From Albidovulum sp. (GTDB lineage Bacteria > Pseudomonadota > Alphaproteobacteria > Rhodobacterales > Rhodobacteraceae), in the NCBI GenBank assembly GCA_030837785.1, contig JAUQYA010000154.1, positions 1 through 64,000 of the forward strand: a DNA stretch of 64,000 nucleotides, read 5' to 3'. The translations under genes and the position numbers were made by a program. Below the pieces are notes generated by a model that was not told the DNA's origin, searched no databases, and saw only the letters and a list, made by a program, of their open reading frames with translations. Positions within the stretch are counted from its first letter, which is position 1; the number at the start of each line of letters is the position of its first letter. Positions 28,126 through 36,338 of the stretch are shown here, piece by piece.

Positions 28126-29208
28126 CTACCCTTTCCGCTCGCCGGACAGCATCCGCCCGACAAGTTGCGCCGTGTAGTCGACGATCGGCACGATGCGGCC
28201 GTAGTTGAGCCGCGTCGGTCCGATGACGCCGACGGCGCCGATGATCTTCCGGTCAGCGTTCATATAGGGAGAGACCACCAGAGAGGAACCCGAAAGTGAG
28301 AACAACTTGTTCTCTGAGCCGATAAAAATGCGCACGCCCTGGCCTTGTTCCGCGAGTTCGAGGAATTCGGCGATGTCGCGCTTGCGCTCGAGATCGTCGA
28401 AGAGCGTGCGGATGCGTTCCAGGTTCGAATCCTCTGCCTGGTCGATCAGGTTGGCCGTGCCACGCACGATCAGGCGTTCGGAGGTTTCGCCCTGGTTCTC
28501 CCAGAGCGCAAGACCGCTTTCGACGAGCGCCTGTGCCGCGACGTCAAGCTCCTGCCGTCGTCGCGCGATCTCGGCGCCCATGTGGGCGCGCAGGTCGGAA
28601 AGCGTCCGCCCCTCGGCAACCGCATTGACGAAATTCGCCGCCTCGCGCAGCGACGACGGGGTTTGTCCGGGCGGCGGCGTGAAGATGCGGTTTTCGACGT
28701 GGCCGTCGGCGAAAACGAGGACGACCAGCGCCCGGTCGGAGCCGAGGCTGACGAAGTCGATGTGGCGGATTTCGGATTCATGCTTGGGCGCGAGCACGAG
28801 GCTCGCACCATGCGTCAGGCCGGACAATGCCGCGCCGATCCGGTCGAGAAGCGGCGCGATGCCGGGTTCGGTGCCGCCGGTGGTCGCCTCGATCGCCGCG
28901 CGGTCCTGGATCGACAGGACCGACACCTCCATCAGCCCGTCGACGAACATCCTCAGCCCGAGCTGCGTGGGCACCCGGCCGGCCGAGGTATGCGGGCTGT
29001 CGAGAAGGCCGAGATATTCCAGGTCCTGCATCACGTTGCGGATCGTCGCGGCGGAAACCGCTTCGCTCATCGTCCGCGTGAGTGTGCGGGAGCCGACGGG
29101 ATCGCCGGTATCGAGGTAGGTTTCGACCACGCGCCGGAACACCTCCCGTGAACGGGCATTCATCTCGGCAAGGAGCTTGGAGCGTTCGTGCATATCGCTG
29201 TCTGCCAT
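28126..29208 (-). CDS. hrcA: heat-inducible transcription repressor HrcA
   Basis: A 360-residue repressor of class I heat-shock genes that binds the CIRCE inverted repeat. The N-terminal winged helix is visible (SREVFRRVVETYLDTGDPVG, SAATIRNVMQDLEYLGLL, SPHTSAGRVPT). The C-terminal dimer part carries GVIGPTRLNYGRIVPIVDY. ATG 29208 (MADSDMHERS) is the likely start; ATG 29193 is an alternative. I see no CIRCE element upstream. grpE follows. Confidence 0.95.
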   Translation of the reverse strand: MADSDMHERSKLLAEMNARSREVFRRVVETYLDTGDPVGSRTLTRTMSEAVSAATIRNVMQDLEYLGLLDSPHTSAGRVPTQLGLRMFVDGLMEVSVLSIQDRAAIEATTGGTEPGIAPLLDRIGAALSGLTHGASLVLAPKHESEIRHIDFVSLGSDRALVVLVFADGHVENRIFTPPPGQTPSSLREAANFVNAVAEGRTLSDLRAHMGAEIARRRQELDVAAQALVESGLALWENQGETSERLIVRGTANLIDQAEDSNLERIRTLFDDLERKRDIAEFLELAEQGQGVRIFIGSENKLFSLSGSSLVVSPYMNADRKIIGAVGVIGPTRLNYGRIVPIVDYTAQLVGRMLSGERKG

Positions 29209-29218
29209 CTCGTCCCAG

Positions 29219-29247
29219 AGATAAGAACCCTGCGGGCACGGCGTCAA
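29219..29247 (-). promoter_or_regulatory. candidate sigma-70 promoter of hrcA-grpE
   Basis: On the minus strand TTGACG (29247-29242) is followed after 17 bases by TTATCT (29224-29219). This would start transcription about 4 bases before the hrcA ATG at 29208, making the message nearly leaderless or favouring the later ATG at 29193. The -10 is a weak match. Confidence 0.4.
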
Positions 29248-29310
29248 TCCGGGGTTGCCACCAGCCGTCACCGGCCTGTAATTGGCACGATACCCAGAAA
29301 AGGAAATGCC

Positions 29311-30021
29311 ATGCGACCCTCCGGCCGGAAGCTTGATGCCATGCGTCCCATCGCGATCGAGACGGGGGTCACGAAACACGCGGAGGGCTCGTGCCTCATC
29401 CGCTGCGGCGATACGCATGTCCTCTGCACCGCGACGATCGAGGACAAGGCGCCTCCGTTCCTCAAGGGCACCGGCCTTGGCTGGGTCACGGCGGAATACG
29501 GGATGCTGCCCAGGGCCACCAACACGCGCAACCGGCGCGAGGCCGCCGCAGGCAAGCAATCGGGCAGGACGCAGGAAATCCAGCGTCTCGTCGGCCGGGC
29601 ATTGCGCGCCGGCGTGGACCGCGTGGCGCTTGGCGAACGCCAGATCGTGATCGACTGCGACGTGATCCAGGCCGACGGCGGGACCCGCTGCGCCGCGATC
29701 ACCGGCGGCTGGGTGGCGCTCCGGCTGGCGGTGAACCGACTGATCAAGACGGGTGCGGTCACCAGCGACCCGATCGTCGATCATGTCGCGGCCGTCTCCT
29801 GCGGCATCTACGCCGGCCAGCCGGTGCTGGATCTCGACTATGCCGAGGACAGCGAGGCGGGAACGGACGGCAATTTCATCCTCACCGGGCGCAGCCGGCT
29901 GGTCGAGGTGCAGATGTCGGCCGAGGGGGCGACCTTCAGCCGCGACGAGATGGGGCGGCTTCTCGACCTGGCCGAAAAGGGGATCGGGGAGCTGGTGACG
30001 GCCCAGAAGGCAGCGACCTGA
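29311..30021 (+). CDS. rph: ribonuclease PH
   Basis: A 236-residue phosphorolytic 3'-exonuclease for tRNA maturation. It begins MRPSGRKLDAMRPIAIETG and has the substrate loop RATNTRNRREAAAGKQSGRT, VIDCDVIQADGGTR and the end region with TGDGNF-like GTDGNFILTG. AAGGAA lies upstream of ATG 29311. It is divergent from hrcA, and its TGA overlaps the rdgB ATG by one base. Confidence 0.97.
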   Translation: MRPSGRKLDAMRPIAIETGVTKHAEGSCLIRCGDTHVLCTATIEDKAPPFLKGTGLGWVTAEYGMLPRATNTRNRREAAAGKQSGRTQEIQRLVGRALRAGVDRVALGERQIVIDCDVIQADGGTRCAAITGGWVALRLAVNRLIKTGAVTSDPIVDHVAAVSCGIYAGQPVLDLDYAEDSEAGTDGNFILTGRSRLVEVQMSAEGATFSRDEMGRLLDLAEKGIGELVTAQKAAT

Positions 30022-30632
30022 TGCGTAAGTTCACTGGCGACCGGTTGCTTGTGGCCACCCACAACAAGGGCAAGCTGGAAGAGATCGCCGCCCTTCTGGA
30101 ACCCTACGGCATCACCTGCGTCAGCGCGGGCGAGCTGGGACTTCCGGAGCCGGAGGAGACGGAAACGACATTTGCCGGCAACGCCCGCATCAAGGCGCAT
30201 GCGGCGGCAAAGGCGACGGGGCTGCCGGCGCTGGCCGACGACAGCGGGATCGAGGTCGATGGGCTTGGTGGCGCGCCGGGCGTCCATACCGCCGACTGGG
30301 CGGCGACCCCGACCGGGCGCGACTTCGTCCAGGCGATGACGCGCACCTGGGAGGATCTGGAAAAGGCCCATGCCCCCTGTCCGCGCACCGCGCGGTTTCG
30401 CGCCACGATGGTGCTTGCCTGGCCGGACGGGCATGACGAGGTCTTCGAGGGCAAGGTGGAGGGGCAGGTCGTCTGGCCGATGCGCGGCAGGCAGGGCCAC
30501 GGCTACGACCCGATGTTCCAGCCCGCAGGCCACGCGGCGACCTTCGCCGAGATGAGCGCAGAGGAAAAGAACCGGATCAGCCACCGCGCCGACGCCTTCG
30601 GCAAGCTGGTGGCCTGTTTCGACCGGCCCTGA
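30021..30632 (+). CDS. rdgB: non-canonical purine NTP pyrophosphatase (XTP/dITP)
   Basis: A 203-residue Ham1/RdgB enzyme that removes XTP, ITP and dITP from the nucleotide pool. Visible motifs are VATHNKGKLEEI, TFAGNARIKAHAAAK, ADDSGIEVDGLGGAPGV and GYDPMFQP, with the C-terminal SHRADAF. It is translationally coupled to rph (TGATG), and hemW starts 1 base after its stop. Confidence 0.97.
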   Translation: MRKFTGDRLLVATHNKGKLEEIAALLEPYGITCVSAGELGLPEPEETETTFAGNARIKAHAAAKATGLPALADDSGIEVDGLGGAPGVHTADWAATPTGRDFVQAMTRTWEDLEKAHAPCPRTARFRATMVLAWPDGHDEVFEGKVEGQVVWPMRGRQGHGYDPMFQPAGHAATFAEMSAEEKNRISHRADAFGKLVACFDRP

Positions 30633-30633
30633 G

Positions 30634-31788
30634 ATGGAAGACTGGCAGCACGGCGGCTTCGGCCTGTATCTGCACTGGCCGTTCTGCGCCTCCAAATGCC
30701 CCTATTGTGACTTCAACTCCCACGTCGCGGCCACGATCGACCAGGATCGCTGGAAGCGCGCCTATCTGGCCGAGATCGCGCGCATCGGGGCCGAGACCCC
30801 GGACCGCGTCCTCAATACTGTCTTCTTCGGCGGGGGAACACCGTCGCTGATGGAGCCCGACACCGTGGCCGCGATACTCGAGGCGGTACGGGCGATGTGG
30901 CCGCAGGCGAATGATCTGGAAGTGACGCTGGAGGCCAATCCCGGCAGCGTCGAGGCCGAACGGTTCCGTGCCTATGCGGAGGCCGGGGTCAACCGGCTGT
31001 CGATGGGTGTGCAGGCGCTGAACGATGCCGATCTGCGACGGCTCGGGCGGCTGCACACGGCGGCCGAGGCGCGCGCCGCCTTCGACATCGCGAGGGCCGC
31101 CTTCTCGCGCGTGAGCTTCGACCTGATCTATGCCCGGCAGGACCAGAGCGTTTCCAGCTGGGAAGCGGAGCTGCAGGAGGCGCTGATGCTGGCCGTCGAT
31201 CACCTGTCGCTCTACCAGCTGACGATCGAGGATGGTACCTCCTTCGGCGCTCGTCACGCCGCGGGGCGGCTGAAGGGCCTGCCCGATGACGACAGCGCAG
31301 CTGACATGTATCTGATAACCCAGGATATTCTTGCGTCCGCGGGGATGCCGGCCTACGAAGTGTCGAACCACGCACGACCGGGCGCCGAAAGCCGGCACAA
31401 CCTGATCTACTGGCGCTATGGCGACTACGCCGGGATCGGCCCGGGCGCGCATGGGCGGCTGACGCTCGGGGGCCGACGGCTCGCGACGGATACGCCCCGG
31501 GCGCCAGGAGCCTGGCTCGCACAGGTCGAAGCGGCCGGGCATGGCGAGCTGCCGCGCGAAACCCTGCGCCCCAAGGATCAGGCGGCCGAGTACCTGATGA
31601 TGGCGCTGCGCCTCTCGGAGGGGGTGGACATGGACCGTTATGCGGCGCTGGCAGGACGGCCGCTTGCGCACGGGGCCGTGGCGCAACTCGAGGATCTGTC
31701 GATGATCCGGCGCGAGGGCGCGCGCCTCTGTCCGACGCCGGCTGGGCGGGCGGTTCTGAATGCCGTGATCCGGGAGCTGATGCCGTGA
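30634..31788 (+). CDS. hemW: HemW, radical SAM haem chaperone
   Basis: A 384-residue radical SAM protein of the HemN-like HemW group. The cluster motif is CASKCPYC (C18, C22, C25). LYLHWPFC precedes it and FGGGTPSLM follows. HemW binds haem and delivers it to respiratory enzymes; it is not a coproporphyrinogen oxidase, although often annotated so. It is third in the rph-rdgB-hemW unit, overlapping the next gene by one base. Confidence 0.93.
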   Translation: MEDWQHGGFGLYLHWPFCASKCPYCDFNSHVAATIDQDRWKRAYLAEIARIGAETPDRVLNTVFFGGGTPSLMEPDTVAAILEAVRAMWPQANDLEVTLEANPGSVEAERFRAYAEAGVNRLSMGVQALNDADLRRLGRLHTAAEARAAFDIARAAFSRVSFDLIYARQDQSVSSWEAELQEALMLAVDHLSLYQLTIEDGTSFGARHAAGRLKGLPDDDSAADMYLITQDILASAGMPAYEVSNHARPGAESRHNLIYWRYGDYAGIGPGAHGRLTLGGRRLATDTPRAPGAWLAQVEAAGHGELPRETLRPKDQAAEYLMMALRLSEGVDMDRYAALAGRPLAHGAVAQLEDLSMIRREGARLCPTPAGRAVLNAVIRELMP

Positions 31789-32141
31789 TGCATGCCTTCT
31801 GGCTGGCGCTCGGGCTTGGTGCGTTGCTTCTGGCCGCGGTAGGCGCCTTCGTGCCGCTCCTTCCGACGGTGCCCTTTCTGCTTCTTTCCGCCTTCGGCTT
31901 CGCGCGATCGTCCGAACGTCTGCACCACTGGATCCTGTCCCATCGCATCTTCGGGCCGCCGATTTCGGACTGGCGCGAGCGTGGGGTCGTCGGCCGCCGG
32001 GCAAAATCCGCGGCGACAGTGTCTATCCTTGCCAGTCTCGCGGTTTCTCTGGCGATTGCTCTCGACCCGTGGCTGATCGCGCTTCAGGCGTTGATCCTTG
32101 GTCTGGTGTCCCTTTTCCTCTGGACTCGGCCGGATGCCTGA
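31788..32141 (+). CDS. DUF454/YbaN-family small membrane protein
   Basis: A 117-residue protein with an N-terminal hydrophobic helix (FWLALGLGALLLAAVGAFV), the family motif LPTVPFLLLSAFGFARSSERLH, and two further helices at the C-terminus. DUF454 proteins have no settled function. ATG 31788 overlaps the hemW TGA; a GTG three bases earlier is the alternative. Its stop lies 3 bases from the stop of convergent parB. Confidence 0.88.
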   Translation: MHAFWLALGLGALLLAAVGAFVPLLPTVPFLLLSAFGFARSSERLHHWILSHRIFGPPISDWRERGVVGRRAKSAATVSILASLAVSLAIALDPWLIALQALILGLVSLFLWTRPDA

Positions 32142-32144
32142 CCG

Positions 32145-33032
32145 TCAGCGGTTCTGTGACAGGAGCTGGCACAACTCGTCGAGCTGGTCGAGCGACCTGT
32201 AGGCAATGACAAGGTTGCCACCGTCATGGCCCTTGTGGTCGATCACGACCTTCATCCGCAGATTCGCGGAGAGATCCTGTTCGAGCATCCTTGTGTCGGC
32301 ATCCTTTTCCGCACGCTGCGCGCGGGACGCGGCCAGCTTCGCCGGGGATTTTGCCAGCCGCTCGGTTTCCCGCACCGAAAGGCCACGCGCCATGACCTGG
32401 CGGGCCAGCGCCGCGGGATTGTCGGTGGTAACGAGCGCACGGGCATGACCGGCGGACAGCTTGCCTTCGCGCAGCCAGGCCTGGACCTCCTCCGGCAGGG
32501 TCAGCAGCCGCAGCAGGTTCGCGATATGGCTGCGGCTTTTCCCGAGCGCCGCGGCAACCTTCTCCTGGGTGTGGCCAAAGCGCTCCATCAGCTGGCGATA
32601 GCCAAGCGCCTCCTCGATCGCATTCAGATCGGCGCGCTGAATGTTTTCGATGATGGCGACCTCGAGAACCTCGGTATCGTCGAGATCACGGATCAGGACG
32701 GGGACGTCGTGAAGCTGGGCAAGCTGCGCGGCACGCCAGCGCCTTTCGCCTGCCACGATCTCGTAACTATCTGGTTTTCTTGGGTTTTCTCGAACTATGA
32801 GCGGCTGGATGATGCCCTTGGCGCGGATCGATTCTGCCAGTTCCTGGAGGGCTTCCGGCGGGAAATCCCGCCGTGGCTGGTCCGGATTCGGCTCGAGTCT
32901 CTCGACCGGAACACGGGTATCGGCGCGCTGGGCCCGGCTTTCCATCCGGGGTGCGGCTCCAAGATTGACGTCCGCCATCAGTGCCGAAAGACCTCGTCCA
33001 AGGCCCCTGCGTTCAATCTTGCGATCGGTCAT
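32145..33032 (-). CDS. parB: chromosome partitioning protein ParB
   Basis: A 295-residue ParB/Spo0J. The CTP-binding N-terminal domain has GERRWRAAQ (95-103). The helix-turn-helix region reads LGKSRSHIANLLRLL with SAGHARALV following. The C-terminal dimer domain ends near the stop. ATG 33032 (MTDRKIERRG) is preferred over the GTG at 33053 because AGGAGGG lies 9 bases upstream. It binds the two parS sites at 34419 and 36321. Confidence 0.97.
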   Translation of the reverse strand: MTDRKIERRGLGRGLSALMADVNLGAAPRMESRAQRADTRVPVERLEPNPDQPRRDFPPEALQELAESIRAKGIIQPLIVRENPRKPDSYEIVAGERRWRAAQLAQLHDVPVLIRDLDDTEVLEVAIIENIQRADLNAIEEALGYRQLMERFGHTQEKVAAALGKSRSHIANLLRLLTLPEEVQAWLREGKLSAGHARALVTTDNPAALARQVMARGLSVRETERLAKSPAKLAASRAQRAEKDADTRMLEQDLSANLRMKVVIDHKGHDGGNLVIAYRSLDQLDELCQLLSQNR

Positions 33033-33049
33033 GTCGGACGTCCCTCCTG

Positions 33050-33853
33050 TCACTTGGCCCCGTGGCGGGCGAGGATCTCTTGCGCAAGGGCGCGGTAGGC
33101 GATCGCACCCCTGGACATCGTGTCATAGGCGAGCACCGGCACGGCATAGGACGGCGCCTCGGAAAGACGGACGTTGCGCGGCACGATCGTCTTGTAGACG
33201 AGGTCGCCGAGATTGGCACGGGCGTCCGCCTCGACCTGCTGGGAGAGGTTGTTTCGGCTGTCGTACATCGTCAGGAGCACCCCTTCGATGCGCAGGTCGG
33301 GGTTGGCCGACTGTCGCACCTCGCGGATCGTGAGCATGAGTTGCGACAGACCTTCGAGCGCGTAGAACTCCGCCTGAAGCGGCACGAGCACCGCTTGCGC
33401 GGCGACCATCGCGTTCACTGTCAGCAGGCTGAGCGACGGCGGGCAATCGATCAGCACATAGTCGAAGGCAAAGCTGTCGATCGCCGGCTGCCGCAGGGCG
33501 TCATGGAGAAGGAAACTGCGCTTTTCGTTGCTGACAAGCGCGATGTCGGCGGACGAAAGGTCAGTCGTGGCCGGGCAAAGCCAGATACCTTCGATCTGTG
33601 TGGGCCGGACCACATCGAGAAGATCGGCATCCTCGATCAGAAGGTCGTAGGTCGTCCTTTCGCGCCGGGCGGGTTCGACGCCGAGCCCTGTGGAGGCATT
33701 GCCCTGCGGGTCAAGGTCGACCAGAAGGACGTTGAGCCCCTCCTCCGCCAGCGCGGCGGCAAGGTTGATCGCGGTCGTGGTCTTGCCGACACCGCCTTTC
33801 TGGTTGGCGATGGCAATGATTCTCGGCCCTGGCGGACGCGTCGGGTCAGACAC
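33050..33853 (-). CDS. parA: chromosome partitioning ATPase ParA/Soj
   Basis: A 267-residue deviant Walker ATPase. QKGGVGKTT (18-26) is the P-loop with the signature lysine, LLVDLDPQGNAST is the A' motif and VLIDCPPSL the Walker B. It drives origin segregation with ParB. It overlaps rsmG by 8 bases and is followed by parB after 17 bases, within the mnmE-mnmG-rsmG-parA-parB unit. Confidence 0.97.
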   Translation of the reverse strand: MSDPTRPPGPRIIAIANQKGGVGKTTTAINLAAALAEEGLNVLLVDLDPQGNASTGLGVEPARRERTTYDLLIEDADLLDVVRPTQIEGIWLCPATTDLSSADIALVSNEKRSFLLHDALRQPAIDSFAFDYVLIDCPPSLSLLTVNAMVAAQAVLVPLQAEFYALEGLSQLMLTIREVRQSANPDLRIEGVLLTMYDSRNNLSQQVEADARANLGDLVYKTIVPRNVRLSEAPSYAVPVLAYDTMSRGAIAYRALAQEILARHGAK

Positions 33854-34466
33854 GCGAGATACCTCCGATGATCAGGACGACGCCCCGGGCGTCGGTCTTG
33901 CTGGGCTCCTTTTGATAGGAGAATCGCCAATGTTCAAGCGCGCGGGCGAGCTCCGCCTCGGCCGTGGCGCCCTTTGGAAACAGCGCCACCCCACCAGGCA
34001 CAAGGTGCCTCTCTGCATGGCCGAGAAGGATGTCGAGCGGCGCGAGCGCGCGAGCCGAGATCACATCGGCGCGAAGGGGCGCAAGGGCTTCGATGCGATC
34101 GGCAAGGATATCCACAGAAATGCCCAGCGCATGCGCGGCAGTGGCAAGGAATGTCGCCTTGCGCCGATCGCTTTCCACGAGGGTCACCCGAAGACCGGGC
34201 CTTGCTTCGGCCGCAAGGATGGCGATGACCAGGCCCGGGAATCCGCCTCCGCTGCCGAGATCTGCCCAATGTGCGGCGGAAGCGGGCGCCAGCCGGAAGA
34301 TCTGCGCAGAATCGGCAAAGTGCCGCGTCCACAGCACGTCGAGCGATCCCGGAGAGACAAGGTTTATCCGCGGGTTCCACTTCCTGATCAGCGACTCATA
34401 GAGTTCGAGCCGTTGGATCGTTTCACGTGAAACATTCGCCCATCCGTCGGGAAATGCCGCCGTCAT
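33846..34466 (-). CDS. rsmG: 16S rRNA (guanine527-N7)-methyltransferase
   Basis: A 206-residue SAM methyltransferase (GidB). NPRINLVSPGSLDVLWTRHF and the SAM loop ADLGSGGGFPG (68-78) are diagnostic. It overlaps mnmG by ATGA and parA by 8 bases. Codons 12-16 (VSRET) are also a perfect parS core, so this protein segment is constrained by DNA function. Confidence 0.97.
   Translation of the reverse strand: MTAAFPDGWANVSRETIQRLELYESLIRKWNPRINLVSPGSLDVLWTRHFADSAQIFRLAPASAAHWADLGSGGGFPGLVIAILAAEARPGLRVTLVESDRRKATFLATAAHALGISVDILADRIEALAPLRADVISARALAPLDILLGHAERHLVPGGVALFPKGATAEAELARALEHWRFSYQKEPSKTDARGVVLIIGGISRV
34419..34434. promoter_or_regulatory. parS: parS centromere site inside rsmG
   Basis: The 14-base palindrome GTTTCACGTGAAAC (34420-34433) equals the core of the bacterial parS consensus. 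The flanking A at 34434 also matches; position 34419 is C instead of T. It lies in rsmG codons 12-16. Confidence 0.93.
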
Positions 34467-36328
34467 CCCGCGGACCGCCGGCGCTCCCGGCGCCTGATCG
34501 CGGCAAGAAGTATCGCCAGCGCCGCGGGGGTGACGCCTTCGATCCGGCTCGCATGCGCGATCGTGTGCGGGCGGCCACGGGCGAGTTTTGCCCTGATTTC
34601 GGTCGAGAGACCGGCAAGGGCCAGGAAATCGAAATCCTGCGGGATTTCCAGCCCCTCCTCGCGTCGCATGGCATCCACATCCGCCTTCTGACGATCCAGA
34701 TAGCTCGCATATGCCGCGTCCCGCTCGAGCTGGACCCGCGTCGCCGCGTCGATCTGCGCCAACGGCGGTGCGGCGCGAACCAGATCATCGAAGGTGATTT
34801 CCGGGAACGACAGCAGGGTGAAAGCGGTTCGCCGCTGCCCGTCCTGGCCGACACTCATGCCGAATGACGCTGCTTCACGCGGGGTGAGGGCAACGGATTC
34901 GAGGGTCGCCCTGCCGCTCTCCAGCAATTCCATCTTCTCGCCGAACGCCTTGCGGCGCTCCTCTCCGACGCACTTCTGGCTTATGGCAAGCGGTGTGAGC
35001 CGCTGGTCAGCGTTGTCGGCCCGGAGCGAAAGCCGGAACTCGGCGCGGGACGTGAACATCCTGTAGGGTTCGGTGACGCCACGAGACACAAGATCATCGA
35101 TCATCACGCCAATGTAGCTCTCCGCGCGGCTGAAGATCACGGGCTCGCGCCCCTGTGCCGAGAGGGCGGCGTTCAGCCCCGCTACAAGGCCTTGTGCCGC
35201 CGCCTCCTCGTAGCCCGTCGTGCCATTGATCTGGCCTGCCAGATAAAGCCCGGGCGCCGATTTCAACTCGAGGGTCGGCCGGAGCGACTGCGGGTCGACA
35301 TAGTCGTATTCGATGGCATAGCCGGGCTGAAGGATCGAGACCGATTCGAGTCCTCGAATTGACCGCACATAGGCCTCCTGGACGTCCAGGGGCAGGGATG
35401 TGGAAATGCCGTTGGGGTAGACCGTATGGTCCTCGAGACCCTCGGGTTCAAGAAAGACCTGATGGCTTTCCTTGCCGGAAAACCGGACAACCTTGTCCTC
35501 GATCGACGGACAGTACCGCGGGCCCACGCCTTCGATATGGCCGCCATACATCGCCGACCGGTCGAGATTCCTGCGAATGATGTCGTGGGTTCGCTCGTTG
35601 GTATGGGTGATTCCGCAGCAGACCTGCCGCACGAACGGCCGGTCGTGAAGGAAGGAAAACAGCGTCGGCTCTTCATCGCCCGCCTGGCTTTCGAGGCTTG
35701 ACCAGTCGATCGTCCGGCCATCGAGGCGCGGCGGCGTTCCGGTCTTCAGACGCCCCAGCGGCAGCCCCAGGGACGCCAGCTGGTCCGCCAGCGCAACCGA
35801 CGGGCGGTCACCCATCCTGCCGCCGGGCTGCCGATGGTCGCCGACGTGAATGACGCCGCGCAGGAACGTACCGGAGGTCAGGACCACCGCACGCGATCCG
35901 ATTTCGGAACCGTCAGCCAGCACCACGCCCGCGAAACGGCTCCCTTCCTTCAGAATTCCGCTGACCTCGCCCTCCACGATGGCGATATTCGCCTGCGCTT
36001 CGGTGAATCGCAGGATTTCCGTGCGATACAGTTTCCGATCGGCTTGGGCCCGGGGCCCCTGCACGGCCGGACCCTTCCGCCGGTTGAGCAGCCGGAACTG
36101 GATTCCGGCGCGATCGGCAGCCCTGCCCATGACGCCGTCCATGGCGTCGATTTCCCGAACAAGATGCCCCTTGCCCAGTCCGCCGATAGCCGGATTGCAG
36201 GACATCACGCCGATGCCGTCGCGCCGAAGGGTTACGAGGGCGACGGTGGCGCCAACGCGGGCTGCAGCATGTGCCGCCTCCACGCCCGCATGGCCCCCTC
36301 CGATGACGACGACGTCGAAATGTTTCAC
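34463..36328 (-). CDS. mnmG: tRNA uridine-5-carboxymethylaminomethyl modification enzyme MnmG
   Basis: A 621-residue FAD protein (GidA) that, with MnmE, modifies wobble U34 in tRNA. The FAD fold is VVVIGGGHAGVEAA (residues 6-19), then MSCNPAIGGLGKGHLVREIDA and GTFLRGVIHVG. The start is GTG 36328 (MKHFDVVVIGG). No other start in this frame gives the expected N-terminus. That GTG lies within the parS palindrome. Length is typical (620-630). GAGG lies about 8 bases upstream, immediately at the mnmE stop. Confidence 0.96.
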   Translation of the reverse strand: MKHFDVVVIGGGHAGVEAAHAAARVGATVALVTLRRDGIGVMSCNPAIGGLGKGHLVREIDAMDGVMGRAADRAGIQFRLLNRRKGPAVQGPRAQADRKLYRTEILRFTEAQANIAIVEGEVSGILKEGSRFAGVVLADGSEIGSRAVVLTSGTFLRGVIHVGDHRQPGGRMGDRPSVALADQLASLGLPLGRLKTGTPPRLDGRTIDWSSLESQAGDEEPTLFSFLHDRPFVRQVCCGITHTNERTHDIIRRNLDRSAMYGGHIEGVGPRYCPSIEDKVVRFSGKESHQVFLEPEGLEDHTVYPNGISTSLPLDVQEAYVRSIRGLESVSILQPGYAIEYDYVDPQSLRPTLELKSAPGLYLAGQINGTTGYEEAAAQGLVAGLNAALSAQGREPVIFSRAESYIGVMIDDLVSRGVTEPYRMFTSRAEFRLSLRADNADQRLTPLAISQKCVGEERRKAFGEKMELLESGRATLESVALTPREAASFGMSVGQDGQRRTAFTLLSFPEITFDDLVRAAPPLAQIDAATRVQLERDAAYASYLDRQKADVDAMRREEGLEIPQDFDFLALAGLSTEIRAKLARGRPHTIAHASRIEGVTPAALAILLAAIRRRERRRSAG

Positions 36329-36336
36329 GTGAAACG
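36321..36336. promoter_or_regulatory. parS: parS centromere site over the mnmG start codon
   Basis: TGTTTCACGTGAAACG matches the 16-base parS consensus at 15 positions, with a perfect 14-base core (36322-36335). It spans the 10-base gap between the mnmE stop and mnmG, and supplies the mnmG GTG start. Confidence 0.94.
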
Positions 36337-36338
36337 CC

